NCBI GenBank assembly: GCA_947303105.1 | Contig: CAMYXQ010000028.1 | Location: forward strand, 1-8,987 | From: an uncultured Caryophanales bacterium | Lineage (GTDB): Bacteria; Bacillota_I; Bacilli_A; RFN20; CAG-826 | Direction of reading: 5' to 3' | DNA length: 8,987 nucleotides | Shown here: positions 1 to 6,290 of the stretch, piece after piece | Position numbering within the stretch: position 1 is the first letter of the stretch | How the letters are laid out: each line of letters begins with the position of its first letter | Program-made: the position numbers and the translations under genes | Notes under the pieces: model-generated | Told to the model about the DNA's origin: nothing | The model's database searches: none | The model's input: the letters and a program-made list of their open reading frames with translations, nothing else

Positions 1-9
1 AATTACGCG

Positions 10-53
10 GATTCTTCCCTCAAGGATTTGACGTCCTTGAGGCCGTTTGAATC
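10..53. other. Two-tier hairpin at left edge
   Basis: A 9-bp perfect stem (CCTCAAGGA at 18-26 with TCCTTGAGG at 34-42, 7-nt loop) sits inside a second 5-bp stem (GATTC 10-14 with GAATC 49-53). No run of T follows on either strand, so it is not a clear rho-independent terminator. It could still end or stabilise a transcript from a gene left of the window. The sequence shows the pairing; the role is unknown. Confidence 0.4.
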
Positions 54-72
54 TCTCTTAATTCGACTTTAA

Positions 73-100
73 TTGAAATACTCTTTCCAAAGAGTATGCT
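73..100 (+). promoter_or_regulatory. Promoter of the comEB-ecf-truA operon
   Basis: TTGAAA (73-78) and TATGCT (95-100) are separated by 16 nt, a fair match to a sigma-A promoter. The -10 box lies 21 nt before the comEB start. It is the only convincing promoter upstream of the seven overlapping genes, so it probably drives them all. Confidence 0.6.
78..97. promoter_or_regulatory. Candidate operator palindrome in promoter spacer
   Basis: ATACTCTTT (78-86) and AAAGAGTAT (89-97) form a perfect inverted repeat with 9-bp arms around a central CC. It fills the spacer and overlaps the ends of both promoter boxes. A dimeric repressor bound here would block RNA polymerase. It lies upstream of the expected transcription start, so it is better explained as a DNA site than an RNA hairpin. 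The binding protein cannot be named. Confidence 0.55.
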
Positions 101-121
101 TATCAGTCGGGAGAAAGTACC

Positions 122-607
122 ATGGAAGAGCAATACCGCAAAGACAACCTCAGCTGGGACGAATACTTTATGGGCGTCGCCGTCCTTTCGGCGATGCGCA
201 GCAAAGACCCCTCCACTCAGGTCGGTTCTTGCATTGTCGACGACGATAACAAGATCGTTTCCGTCGGCTACAATGGCATGCCGCGCGGTGTGTGCGAAGA
301 CGATGTCCCTTGGGGACATGGCGAAGGTCTTGAAAGCAAGTACCTTTATGTCTGCCACGCCGAGTTCAATGCGATTCTCAACACCCGTAACGGATCCACC
401 CTTAATGGGTGCCGTTGCTATGTGACTCTTTTCCCGTGCAACGAATGTGCGAAGGCTCTCGTTCAGGTCGGCATCAAGGAAGTGATTTACAAGGAAGACT
501 TCCACGGTGACCAGGTCATTTATCAAGCCTCACGGAAAATCCTTGCTTTGGCGGGCGTCAAGGTCCGTCAGTATGCGGGCAAGGATCTCGTGATCAACGC
601 AAAATGA
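122..607 (+). CDS. comEB: dCMP deaminase (ComEB-like)
   Basis: Predicted to be a zinc-dependent cytosolic enzyme that deaminates dCMP to dUMP, the substrate of thymidylate synthase. The 161-residue protein has the complete cytidine/deoxycytidylate deaminase signature: H79-A-E81 (zinc ligand and proton-shuttling Glu) and P105-C106-x-x-C109 (two zinc ligands). The N-terminal part has the SKDPSTQVG stretch (27-35) and GYNGMPRG (49-56), typical of the dCMP rather than the free-cytidine branch. It is somewhat shorter than the Bacillus ComEB proteins I know of. The ATG at 122 is preceded by GGGAGA (109-114) at good spacing. It is the first gene of the operon and its stop overlaps the next start by 4 nt (ATGA). 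The name ComEB comes from competence operons, but no competence gene is visible here. A riboflavin- or tRNA-type deaminase is less likely because of the GYNG motif. Confidence 0.92.
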   Translation: MEEQYRKDNLSWDEYFMGVAVLSAMRSKDPSTQVGSCIVDDDNKIVSVGYNGMPRGVCEDDVPWGHGEGLESKYLYVCHAEFNAILNTRNGSTLNGCRCYVTLFPCNECAKALVQVGIKEVIYKEDFHGDQVIYQASRKILALAGVKVRQYAGKDLVINAK

Positions 608-816
608 AGAAAGTTGTTTACCGCGTCATCATTTATGTCTTGATTCTTGGCATCATCGCGGCGCTCGCTTTTGCGCCGAATGCCGGACAATCCGAACCCA
701 ATATCGCTTATTGGATCGTCGGTGGTGTCCTCCTTGTTGGATGGATGGCTTTCGTCATCGCGAACGAAGTCGTGATCAGTCGAAAGAAACGCAAGGAAGA
801 CAATGGCTCTAATTGA
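604..816 (+). CDS. Small two-helix membrane protein, unknown function
   Basis: A 70-residue protein I do not recognise. It has two hydrophobic segments, about residues 5-25 and 35-58, joined by a short polar loop (around PNAGQSEPN), and ends in a basic-then-acidic tail (RKKRKEDNGSN). The basic flank suggests the C terminus faces the cytoplasm; with two helices the N terminus, which is also basic, would do so too. There is no lipobox and no catalytic motif. The start at 604 overlaps the comEB stop by 4 nt and has no close ribosome binding site, so it is probably translated by coupling. Its end overlaps ecfA1 by 14 nt. The position argues that it is a real gene and may hint at a role at the membrane with the ECF module, but it is far too small to be an S component, which usually has about six helices. 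Confidence 0.7.
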   Translation: MKKVVYRVIIYVLILGIIAALAFAPNAGQSEPNIAYWIVGGVLLVGWMAFVIANEVVISRKKRKEDNGSN

Positions 817-1621
817 AATTAACAACCTCAACTTTGCCTACGATGAGGAAAGACCGACCCTCAAGAATATTTCCTTATCCATCGAAGCCGGCAAATATGT
901 CGCTTTGATTGGCCATAATGGCTCCGGTAAGAGCACTCTTGCGAAAATCATCGCCGGTCTATTCAAGAAGGTCGAAGGCGATATTAAGATCTTTGATCTT
1001 CCCTTACAAAAAGAAAACCTTGTGAAGATCCGTTCCCAGTTAGGGATCGTCTTCCAAAATCCTGATAACCAATTCGTCGCTTCCAGCGTCAAAGAGGACA
1101 TCGCTTTCGGCTTGGAAAACCGCGCGATCCCTCACGATGAGATGGATCCTATCATCAACGAAGTTGCGGAAGAAGTTGGCATGGAAAAATTCCTCGATGC
1201 CGCGCCGGAGAACCTTTCCGGTGGTCAGAAACAACGTGTTGCGATCGCTGGCACTTTGGCGATGAAACCGCGCCTCTTGCTTCTAGATGAAGCAACGTCC
1301 ATGCTTGATCCGCGTGGTAAGAAAGAGATTCTCAATCTGATCCGCAAGATGCGGAAAGACAATCCCGAACTGACGATCGTTTCCATCACCCATGATGTCG
1401 AAGAAGCCGCTTTGGCGGATGAAGTCATCGTTTTGAACGATGGCGAAATCGTTTTGCACGGCACGCCGGAAGAAGTATTCGCCCATCGCGACATTCTCGC
1501 CCAGGTCCGTTTGGATGCTCCGTTCTTCGATAGTTTGGTGGTCGCCCTCAAAGCCGAAGGCGTCGCAGTTCCCGATGATATCAAAGATATCAAAGCCTTG
1601 GAGGATTATTTATGCCGATAA
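803..1621 (+). CDS. ecfA1: ECF transporter ATPase EcfA1
   Basis: One of the two cytoplasmic ATPases of the group II energy-coupling factor module, which powers uptake of vitamins or metals through exchangeable S components. The 272-residue protein has Walker A GHNGSGKST (37-45), a Q-loop VFQNPDNQF (83-91), signature LSGGQ (138-142), Walker B ending in D162-E163 with E163 as the expected catalytic base, and the switch histidine H197. The stretch DEATSMLDP (162-170) is characteristic of EcfA1 as opposed to EcfA2. A C-terminal extension after about residue 215 fits the EcfA dimerisation region. The ATG at 803 follows AAGGA (793-797) and lies within the end of the small membrane protein gene. It overlaps ecfA2 by 10 nt. 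No S component is encoded in the window, so the substrate cannot be given. Confidence 0.95.
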   Translation: MALIEINNLNFAYDEERPTLKNISLSIEAGKYVALIGHNGSGKSTLAKIIAGLFKKVEGDIKIFDLPLQKENLVKIRSQLGIVFQNPDNQFVASSVKEDIAFGLENRAIPHDEMDPIINEVAEEVGMEKFLDAAPENLSGGQKQRVAIAGTLAMKPRLLLLDEATSMLDPRGKKEILNLIRKMRKDNPELTIVSITHDVEEAALADEVIVLNDGEIVLHGTPEEVFAHRDILAQVRLDAPFFDSLVVALKAEGVAVPDDIKDIKALEDYLCR

Positions 1622-2466
1622 TCTTCAAGGATGTGAAATATGTTTACGGAGCGAAGACTCCGTTTGAGTATGATGCCCTCAATGGCATCGATTTGACTTT
1701 CGAAGGCCATAAGCTGACTGCGATCGTCGGAAAGACCGGTTCCGGCAAGAGCACGCTGGTCCAACACATCAACGCTTTGTTGCGTCCAACGAGTGGCGAA
1801 GTGCTTATTGATGATTTCGTCAACGGTCCAAAGAACAAAATCAAAGCGAAAGAGATCAAAGAGCTCCGCAAAAAAGTCGGTTTGGTCTTCCAATTCCCCG
1901 AATATCAGCTCTTCCAGGAAACGGTTGAAAAGGATGTTTCCTTCGCTCCGAAAAACTTTGGCGTTCCCAGAGAAGAAGCAATCGAAAAAGCTCATGAAGC
2001 GTTGCAACGCGTTGGTTTGGATGAATCGTTCTATTCCCGTTCCCCGTTTGAATTAAGCGGTGGCGAAAAACGTAAAGTGGCCATCGCCGGCATCCTCGCC
2101 GCCCATCCGGATGTTTTGATTTTGGATGAGCCAACTGCCGGCTTGGATCCTGCCGCTTCCAAAGAGACGATGGATCTATTCAAACAGATTCACTCGGAAG
2201 GAACCGACGTCTTCTTAGTCACCCATGACATGAATTTGGTGGCTCGCTATGCCGACCGCGTTATCGTCATTGATGATGGGCGGATTGCCTTCGATGGTGA
2301 CCCAAAGGCCCTGTTTAATGAGGATTTGGAGCAGTATTCGCTGGATAATCCGGATATTTATCGTTTTGCGAAAGCTCTGACCAAGCGCGGTTTGAAACTG
2401 CCGACCCGTGATTTGCGGACGGTGGAAGATCTCGCCAAAGCGATCAAGGAGGCCAAGCATGAGTAG
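1612..2466 (+). CDS. ecfA2: ECF transporter ATPase EcfA2
   Basis: Partner of EcfA1 in the ECF ATPase heterodimer. The 284-residue protein has Walker A GKTGSGKST (40-48), Q-loop VFQFPEYQLF (92-101), signature LSGGE (148-152), Walker B with D172-E173, then PTAGLDP (174-180), and switch histidine H205. LDEPTAGLDP and the FPEYQLF Q-loop are typical of EcfA2. The signature motif has Glu where LSGGQ is the common form; EcfA1 here keeps Gln, so the two composite ATP sites differ. The ATG at 1612 is preceded by GGAGG (1600-1604) inside the end of ecfA1. The stop, TAG at 2464-2466, overlaps the ecfT start by 8 nt. Both ATPase genes and ecfT together form the housekeeping ECF module. Confidence 0.95.
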   Translation: MPIIFKDVKYVYGAKTPFEYDALNGIDLTFEGHKLTAIVGKTGSGKSTLVQHINALLRPTSGEVLIDDFVNGPKNKIKAKEIKELRKKVGLVFQFPEYQLFQETVEKDVSFAPKNFGVPREEAIEKAHEALQRVGLDESFYSRSPFELSGGEKRKVAIAGILAAHPDVLILDEPTAGLDPAASKETMDLFKQIHSEGTDVFLVTHDMNLVARYADRVIVIDDGRIAFDGDPKALFNEDLEQYSLDNPDIYRFAKALTKRGLKLPTRDLRTVEDLAKAIKEAKHE

Positions 2467-3313
2467 CACCGTTCTTGGCCGTTATGTCCCGTATCAGTCC
2501 TTTATCCACAGAATGGATTCCAGGGCGAAGCTTTTCGCGATGATCTGCCTTATGGTCACCGTCTTCTTGAAACAGGTGAATTGGGCGATGACCTTCCTCG
2601 TTGGTGGTCTCTTCCTCGTTTTCATCATGATGTTGCTTTTATTGAGCCACACCAAAATCACTACCTTCTTGAAGTCTTTAAGAACTTTGTGGTTCATGGC
2701 GATCTTCTTGCTGATCATTTACATCCTGATTCCCCGAACCAGTGACTGGATTGCCTTCTCAATCGGCACCTTCAATGTCTATTGGGACAGCATCTTAGAT
2801 GCAGCGAAAATATTAGTTCGCTTAATGTCAATGATTGCGTTGATGCTCGTCTTCTCCGCCTCAACGAAACCGTTGGAAATGAGTGATGCTTTTGAGTGGT
2901 ACATGAGCCCACTTAAATACATCGGATTCCCCTCCCATGAGTTGGCGATGATTCTTTCGATCGCCCTCCGCTTCATCCCGACGATCCTCGAAGACGTCCA
3001 TCGCATTATGAATGCCCAAGCTTCCCGTGGCGTCGATTTCAAACATGGTGGCGTGAAAGCGAAGGTTCGTTCGGTCATCTCGTTGATCGTTCCGTTATTT
3101 GTCAGTGCCTTCATGCGCAGCGAAGAACTCGCTGATGCGATGGAATGCCGCGGATATGACCCCAAAGGGAAACGTACCAAATATCGTATCGCTCATTTCA
3201 GCTGGCGTGATCTTGTCGGCATCCTTGTCGCCGCGGCCTGGCTCGGTTTGGTCATCGCCTCTTCCGTCACCCACTTCGACTTATTCGCCGTCTTTGGTTT
3301 GGAGGTCCGATGA
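2459..3313 (+). CDS. ecfT: ECF transporter transmembrane protein EcfT
   Basis: Integral membrane scaffold that links the EcfA1/A2 dimer to S components. The 284-residue protein carries the family hallmark MDSRAKLF (19-26) at the first membrane helix, several hydrophobic segments in the first half, two coupling motifs in the cytoplasmic helices (S189-R190-G191 followed by VDF, and C230-R231-G232 followed by YD), and a last membrane helix near residues 251-272. The x-R-G motifs contact the ATPase grooves in known EcfT structures. I chose ATG 2459 over an in-frame ATG at 2408 because AAGGAGG (2446-2452) lies just before it and homology begins there; the upstream extension lies inside ecfA2. It overlaps truA by 4 nt (ATGA at 3310). 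Confidence 0.94.
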   Translation: MSSTVLGRYVPYQSFIHRMDSRAKLFAMICLMVTVFLKQVNWAMTFLVGGLFLVFIMMLLLLSHTKITTFLKSLRTLWFMAIFLLIIYILIPRTSDWIAFSIGTFNVYWDSILDAAKILVRLMSMIALMLVFSASTKPLEMSDAFEWYMSPLKYIGFPSHELAMILSIALRFIPTILEDVHRIMNAQASRGVDFKHGGVKAKVRSVISLIVPLFVSAFMRSEELADAMECRGYDPKGKRTKYRIAHFSWRDLVGILVAAAWLGLVIASSVTHFDLFAVFGLEVR

Positions 3314-4068
3314 ACAATTATCTCTGCGTCGTGTCCTACCTTGGCCATTCTTATCGCGGTTGGGAGAAACAACCCCACCATGCGACCATTCAAGGATCCA
3401 TCGAGAAGGCTTTGTCTTTTTATTTCAACAAAGACATCGTGATTCACGGGGCTGGAAGAACCGATGCCGGCGTCAATGCCGAAGGTCAGACGTTCTCCTT
3501 TCAAAGCGAATCCACGATTCCTTCCGTTGAGGGTTTCCTCTATGCGATGAATCGCCTTCTTCCTTCGGATATCGGCATCCAAAGCATCGAAGAAAAGCCT
3601 TTGGCTTTCCATGCCCGTCATTCCTCTTGCGGGAAGCGTTATCGTTATGCCTTCCACTATGGGACGAAGAATCCTTTTGAAGGCTTGACCATCGCCCAAA
3701 TGGGAACGCGGAAATTCAACCGAGAAGCATTCTTATCTTGTTTGGAATTATTCCGTGGAGAACATGATTTCCGCGACTTCACTTCCAAAGAAGATGACGT
3801 GGATGGTTTCCGTCGCGATATCCGTCATATTGACTGCAATCTGTATCAAAACCCCGATGCCGAAAACATCGTGGTCACCCTCGAAGCAAACGGCTTTATG
3901 ACCTATCAAGTCCGCATCATGATGGGGGCGGCGATCAAAGTCGGTCTTGGTTCAATGACCTTGGATGACATCAAAAAGCACCTGAATCCGACCACCCGTT
4001 CGATTTTGAATTACAAAGCGCCTGCCGAAGGGCTAACCTTAGAGAAAGTGTATTATGGCAAAGATTGA
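3310..4068 (+). CDS. truA: tRNA pseudouridine(38-40) synthase TruA
   Basis: Converts uridines 38-40 of the tRNA anticodon arm to pseudouridine. The 252-residue protein has normal family length. The catalytic aspartate is D52 in GAGRTDAGV (47-55). Other family blocks are FHARHSS followed by KRYRY, the FRGEHDFRDFTS block with a following Arg-rich strand, and the C-terminal block with MTYQVRIMMG. After GRTDAGV the usual His is Asn (N56), and the C-terminal block reads ANGFMTYQVR where GNGFLYNMVR-like forms are common, so this is a divergent TruA with its catalytic core kept. GGAGGT (3301-3306) precedes the start, which overlaps the ecfT stop. The order ecfT-truA is conserved in Firmicutes. It overlaps the next gene by 14 nt. 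Confidence 0.93.
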   Translation: MNNYLCVVSYLGHSYRGWEKQPHHATIQGSIEKALSFYFNKDIVIHGAGRTDAGVNAEGQTFSFQSESTIPSVEGFLYAMNRLLPSDIGIQSIEEKPLAFHARHSSCGKRYRYAFHYGTKNPFEGLTIAQMGTRKFNREAFLSCLELFRGEHDFRDFTSKEDDVDGFRRDIRHIDCNLYQNPDAENIVVTLEANGFMTYQVRIMMGAAIKVGLGSMTLDDIKKHLNPTTRSILNYKAPAEGLTLEKVYYGKD

Positions 4069-4885
4069 TTACAGTTTTCATACCCATACTTTCCGTTGCG
4101 GCCATGCGGTGGGAACCGATGAGGAATACGTAAAAGCCGCCATTAAGGCGGACTTCCATTATTTCGGTTTCAGCGATCACGTGATGTTGCCTGGCATTCA
4201 GCACCGGATCGGCATCCGTGGCGACTACGATTTGTACTATGCCGACTACATCGCTTCAACTAGAGCCCTACGGGAAAAATACAAAGACCATTTCGATATC
4301 CAAATCGGCTTTGAATGCGAATGGCTCGGAGATGGCTACGGCGAGTATTATCGGACCATTCTCGAGAATGGCGACGTCGATTATCTTATCCTTGGCCAAC
4401 ACTGCTTCATGATCGGCCGCCGTTTGATGCTTTATGGCAGCTTATTCGATTACAAAGTCGCCCGAAAAGCCTATATCGAAGACTTGATCGCCGGCATGGA
4501 AAGCGGTTTGTTCCTCTATGTCGCCCATCCGGATTACATCTTCCGTTACACCAACGAAGTCTCGGATGAGGACATCAAAGCGGCCCGCCTGATCTTCGAA
4601 ACCGCCGTCAAGCTGGATATCCCCCTCGAAATCAACATGGGCCCATCCCGTTGGGACCACAGCAGGAAGGATGCCCAAGGCGATTGGTTACTGGCCTACC
4701 CCCAAAAATGGTTCTGGGATTTGGCCAAAGAATATGATGTCGATGTCTGTATCGGCCCCGATGTCCATGACCCGAACGAGATCCTCAGTTCGGATTATGA
4801 TTGGGCGGTGGAGTTTGCCTCTTCGCGGGGCTTGCGCCTCTTAAGCGGCAAAGATTTATACGAAAGAATTAAAAAACGTCGTTGA
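4055..4885 (+). CDS. PHP-domain phosphatase, histidinol-phosphatase-like
   Basis: Predicted metal-dependent phosphoesterase of the PHP superfamily, in the branch usually annotated histidinol-phosphatase (HisK/HisJ). The 276-residue protein has the expected metal-binding set in order: H9-x-H11 (FHTHT), D40-H41 (FSDHVM), an acidic block GFECEWLG (E87, E89), H116 in GQHCF, H158 in AHPDYIF, and D236-x-H238 in GPDVHDP. The length matches HisK-type enzymes. There is no signal peptide, so it is cytoplasmic. No histidine biosynthesis gene is in the window, and it sits at the end of a transport and tRNA-modification operon, so another phosphorylated substrate is possible. The ATG at 4055 overlaps truA by 14 nt and has only a weak purine-rich site (4041-4048). 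Its TGA lies in the spacer before the yebC promoter. Confidence 0.85.
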   Translation: MAKIDYSFHTHTFRCGHAVGTDEEYVKAAIKADFHYFGFSDHVMLPGIQHRIGIRGDYDLYYADYIASTRALREKYKDHFDIQIGFECEWLGDGYGEYYRTILENGDVDYLILGQHCFMIGRRLMLYGSLFDYKVARKAYIEDLIAGMESGLFLYVAHPDYIFRYTNEVSDEDIKAARLIFETAVKLDIPLEINMGPSRWDHSRKDAQGDWLLAYPQKWFWDLAKEYDVDVCIGPDVHDPNEILSSDYDWAVEFASSRGLRLLSGKDLYERIKKRR

Positions 4886-4894
4886 AATTCCCTC

Positions 4895-4923
4895 TCTCAC
4901 AATGTGAGAAGGAGTGCTAGAAT
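4895..4923 (+). promoter_or_regulatory. Extended -10 promoter and inverted repeat before yebC
   Basis: TAGAAT (4918-4923) preceded by TGC (4915-4917) gives an extended -10 box. There is no good -35 at 17 nt, which extended -10 promoters tolerate. Just upstream, TCTCACA (4895-4901) and TGTGAGA (4903-4909) form a perfect 7-bp-arm inverted repeat around a single A, covering the -35 region; it is a candidate operator. No T-run follows it, so it is unlikely to be a terminator of the preceding operon. Confidence 0.5.
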
Positions 4924-4948
4924 ACAAACTTGCAAAGGAGAATTGTTT

Positions 4949-5653
4949 ATGGGAAGACACTTTGAGGTCAGAGCGGCTGCGATGGCAGCCAGCGCCAAAG
5001 CCAAAAGCGCCATTTACATGCGCGCTTCCAAGGAGATTTATGCCGCGGCTAAGAGCGGCGTCCCGGATCCGGAAGCCAACCTCGCTTTGCGCAGCGCCAT
5101 TGAAAAGTATCGCAAGAGCTGCCCGCGCGACGTCATCGACCGCGCCATCGAAAAAGCCAAAGGCGGCGACACCGTCGCTTACATCCCCGGCCGTTATGAA
5201 TTTTTCGGCGCCGGCAATAGCTATGTCATCGTCGATACTTTGAGCGACAACCCGAACCGTGCGCTCGTCACCGTCCGCACCATCGTCACCCGCAAAGGCG
5301 GCAAGATGGGCAACGTCGCTTATAACTTCAATAACCTCGGCGTCATCGACTTTAAAGGCGAGAACCGCGACGAAGTCGAAGAAGCTCTCATCCTCGGCGA
5401 TGTCGACGTCCAGTCCGTCACGTTGGAAGACGGCATGATCGAAGTCCTCGTCGCCCCGTCCGATTTGGCGAAGGCCACCGATGTCCTCAAGGACCTCGGA
5501 ATCGTCGATCTCGAGTCGGCGGAAACGACGATGATCCCGAATGACTATGTCACCCTCGACGAAGAAGATCTCGGCAAGTTCCATCGCATGCTCGAGGAGC
5601 TCGACGAAGCCGAAGACGTGCAAGCCGTTTACCATAACGTCGAAAACGCCTAA
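4949..5653 (+). CDS. yebC: YebC/PmpR (TACO1) family protein, YeeN-like
   Basis: A 234-residue cytoplasmic protein of the YebC family. It opens with MGRHFEVRAAAM rather than the MAGHSKW of classical YebC, which places it nearer the YeeN/YeeI branch. Family blocks: ASKEIYAAAKSG (26-37), PDPEANLALR (39-48), AIEKAKGG (66-73), then a middle domain with NPNRALVTVR and RKGGKMG, and an acidic C-terminal domain. Members were long annotated as DNA-binding regulators; newer work on the family supports a translation role, helping ribosomes through proline-rich stretches. The neighbouring rplM-rpsI and upstream truA suit a translation role. I chose ATG 4949 because AAAGGAG (4934-4940) precedes it and the MGR start is conserved; an in-frame ATG at 4904 adds 15 unrelated residues and lies in the promoter. 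The gene has its own promoter and terminator. Confidence 0.9.
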   Translation: MGRHFEVRAAAMAASAKAKSAIYMRASKEIYAAAKSGVPDPEANLALRSAIEKYRKSCPRDVIDRAIEKAKGGDTVAYIPGRYEFFGAGNSYVIVDTLSDNPNRALVTVRTIVTRKGGKMGNVAYNFNNLGVIDFKGENRDEVEEALILGDVDVQSVTLEDGMIEVLVAPSDLAKATDVLKDLGIVDLESAETTMIPNDYVTLDEEDLGKFHRMLEELDEAEDVQAVYHNVENA

Positions 5654-5659
5654 GAAAAT

Positions 5660-5694
5660 CCCGCGATTCCCCTCGGTTTCGCGGGTTTTATTTT
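5660..5694 (+). terminator. Rho-independent terminator of yebC
   Basis: CCCGCGA (5660-5666) pairs with TCGCGGG (5679-5685) across a 12-nt loop, followed by TTTTATTTT (5686-5694). It begins 7 nt after the yebC stop. Confidence 0.88.
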
Positions 5695-5722
5695 GGATGT
5701 ATCCAAAGGTTTCAAAATGTCT

Positions 5723-5751
5723 TTGACAACATACCTTATGGTATGGATAAT
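5723..5751 (+). promoter_or_regulatory. Strong promoter of rplM-rpsI
   Basis: TTGACA (5723-5728, a perfect -35) and GATAAT (5746-5751) are 17 nt apart. The spacer holds the inverted repeat CATACC (5730-5735) / GGTATG (5740-5745) with TTAT between the arms, ending directly against the -10 box. An in-frame ATG at 5743 overlaps the -10 and cannot be the rplM start. Confidence 0.85.
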
Positions 5752-5757
5752 ATTCGC

Positions 5758-5838
5758 TGGCACTACTTTGAAAGAGGAACCCCGGTAAAGTTCAATCAAT
5801 CAAAAACAGTCGCTAAGACTAGGAAGAAGGAAAAAGCA
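5758..5838 (+). other. Leader of rplM mRNA, possible L13 autoregulatory element
   Basis: The leader is about 80 nt from the predicted transcription start to the rplM ATG. It can form an arm from ACTTTG (5765-5770) with TAAAGT (5786-5791, one G-U pair) and a short hairpin AGTC (5808-5811) / GACT (5817-5820) just before the AGAAGGA ribosome binding site. Several Firmicutes have an L13 leader motif at this place. I see the pairing but did not match it to that consensus, so the identity is inferred from position. Confidence 0.3.
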
Positions 5839-6279
5839 ATGCAGCGTCAAACTACAATCGCAAAACCCCTCGAACTCAAGCGCGCTTGGTACGTCGTCGA
5901 CGCCACGGACATCCCCCTTGGCCGTCTCGCTTCCCAGGTCGCTCAGATTCTCATGGGCAAAAATAAGCCGATCTACACTCCGAACGAAGACACCGGAGAC
6001 TATGTGATCATCCTCAACGCCGCGAAAGTGAAACTCACCGGCGACGCCGAACACAAGAAAAACTACTACAACGTCAGCGGATACAATGGCGGACTTCGCA
6101 CCCGCAGTTCGGGCACGATGAAGCGCGAATATCCGTGCGAAATGGTCGAAAGAGCCGTCTGGGGCATGATGCCCAAGGGCCCGCTTGGCCGCAAAGAATT
6201 CAAGAAGCTCTTCGTTTACGAAGGCGACAAGCATGAGCAGCAGGCTCAGCAGCCGATCGTCCTTGAGCTCAAGAAATAA
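5839..6279 (+). CDS. rplM: Large-subunit ribosomal protein uL13
   Basis: An early-assembling 50S protein that binds 23S rRNA. The 146-residue product matches the usual length (about 142-147). Recognisable blocks are WYVVDATDIPLGRLAS (17-32), GDYVIILNAAKVKLTG in the middle, and the signature VWGMMPKGPLGR (107-118) followed by LFVYEGDKHEQQAQQP. I chose ATG 5839 because AGAAGGA (5826-5831, with one extra A) precedes it and homology starts soon after. Starting at the upstream in-frame ATG (5743) would add 32 residues encoded by the promoter and leader. It is followed by rpsI after 11 nt, the standard L13-S9 pair. Codons lean to C-ending forms, as expected for a highly expressed gene. Confidence 0.96.
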   Translation: MQRQTTIAKPLELKRAWYVVDATDIPLGRLASQVAQILMGKNKPIYTPNEDTGDYVIILNAAKVKLTGDAEHKKNYYNVSGYNGGLRTRSSGTMKREYPCEMVERAVWGMMPKGPLGRKEFKKLFVYEGDKHEQQAQQPIVLELKK

Positions 6280-6290
6280 GGAGAACGAAC

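Noticed and set aside
1..121. Vitamin or nucleotide riboswitch ahead of the comEB-ecf operon
   Set aside because: The predicted leader from about position 107 to the ATG at 122 is far too short for a riboswitch; the hairpin at 10-53 lies upstream of the promoter and matches no aptamer that I recognise.
2408..2458. Longer EcfT from ATG 2408
   Set aside because: It has no ribosome binding site, lies in ecfA2 coding sequence and adds residues unlike EcfT; AAGGAGG at 2446-2452 points to ATG 2459.
4856..5635. A 259-codon minus-strand open frame opposite yebC
   Set aside because: It is the mirror of a clear YebC-family gene with C-ending codons, has very low-complexity acidic/hydrophobic composition, and no credible start region.
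5743..5838. N-terminal extension of rplM from an in-frame ATG at 5743
   Set aside because: That ATG overlaps the -10 box of the rplM promoter, and L13 proteins begin about where ATG 5839 starts.
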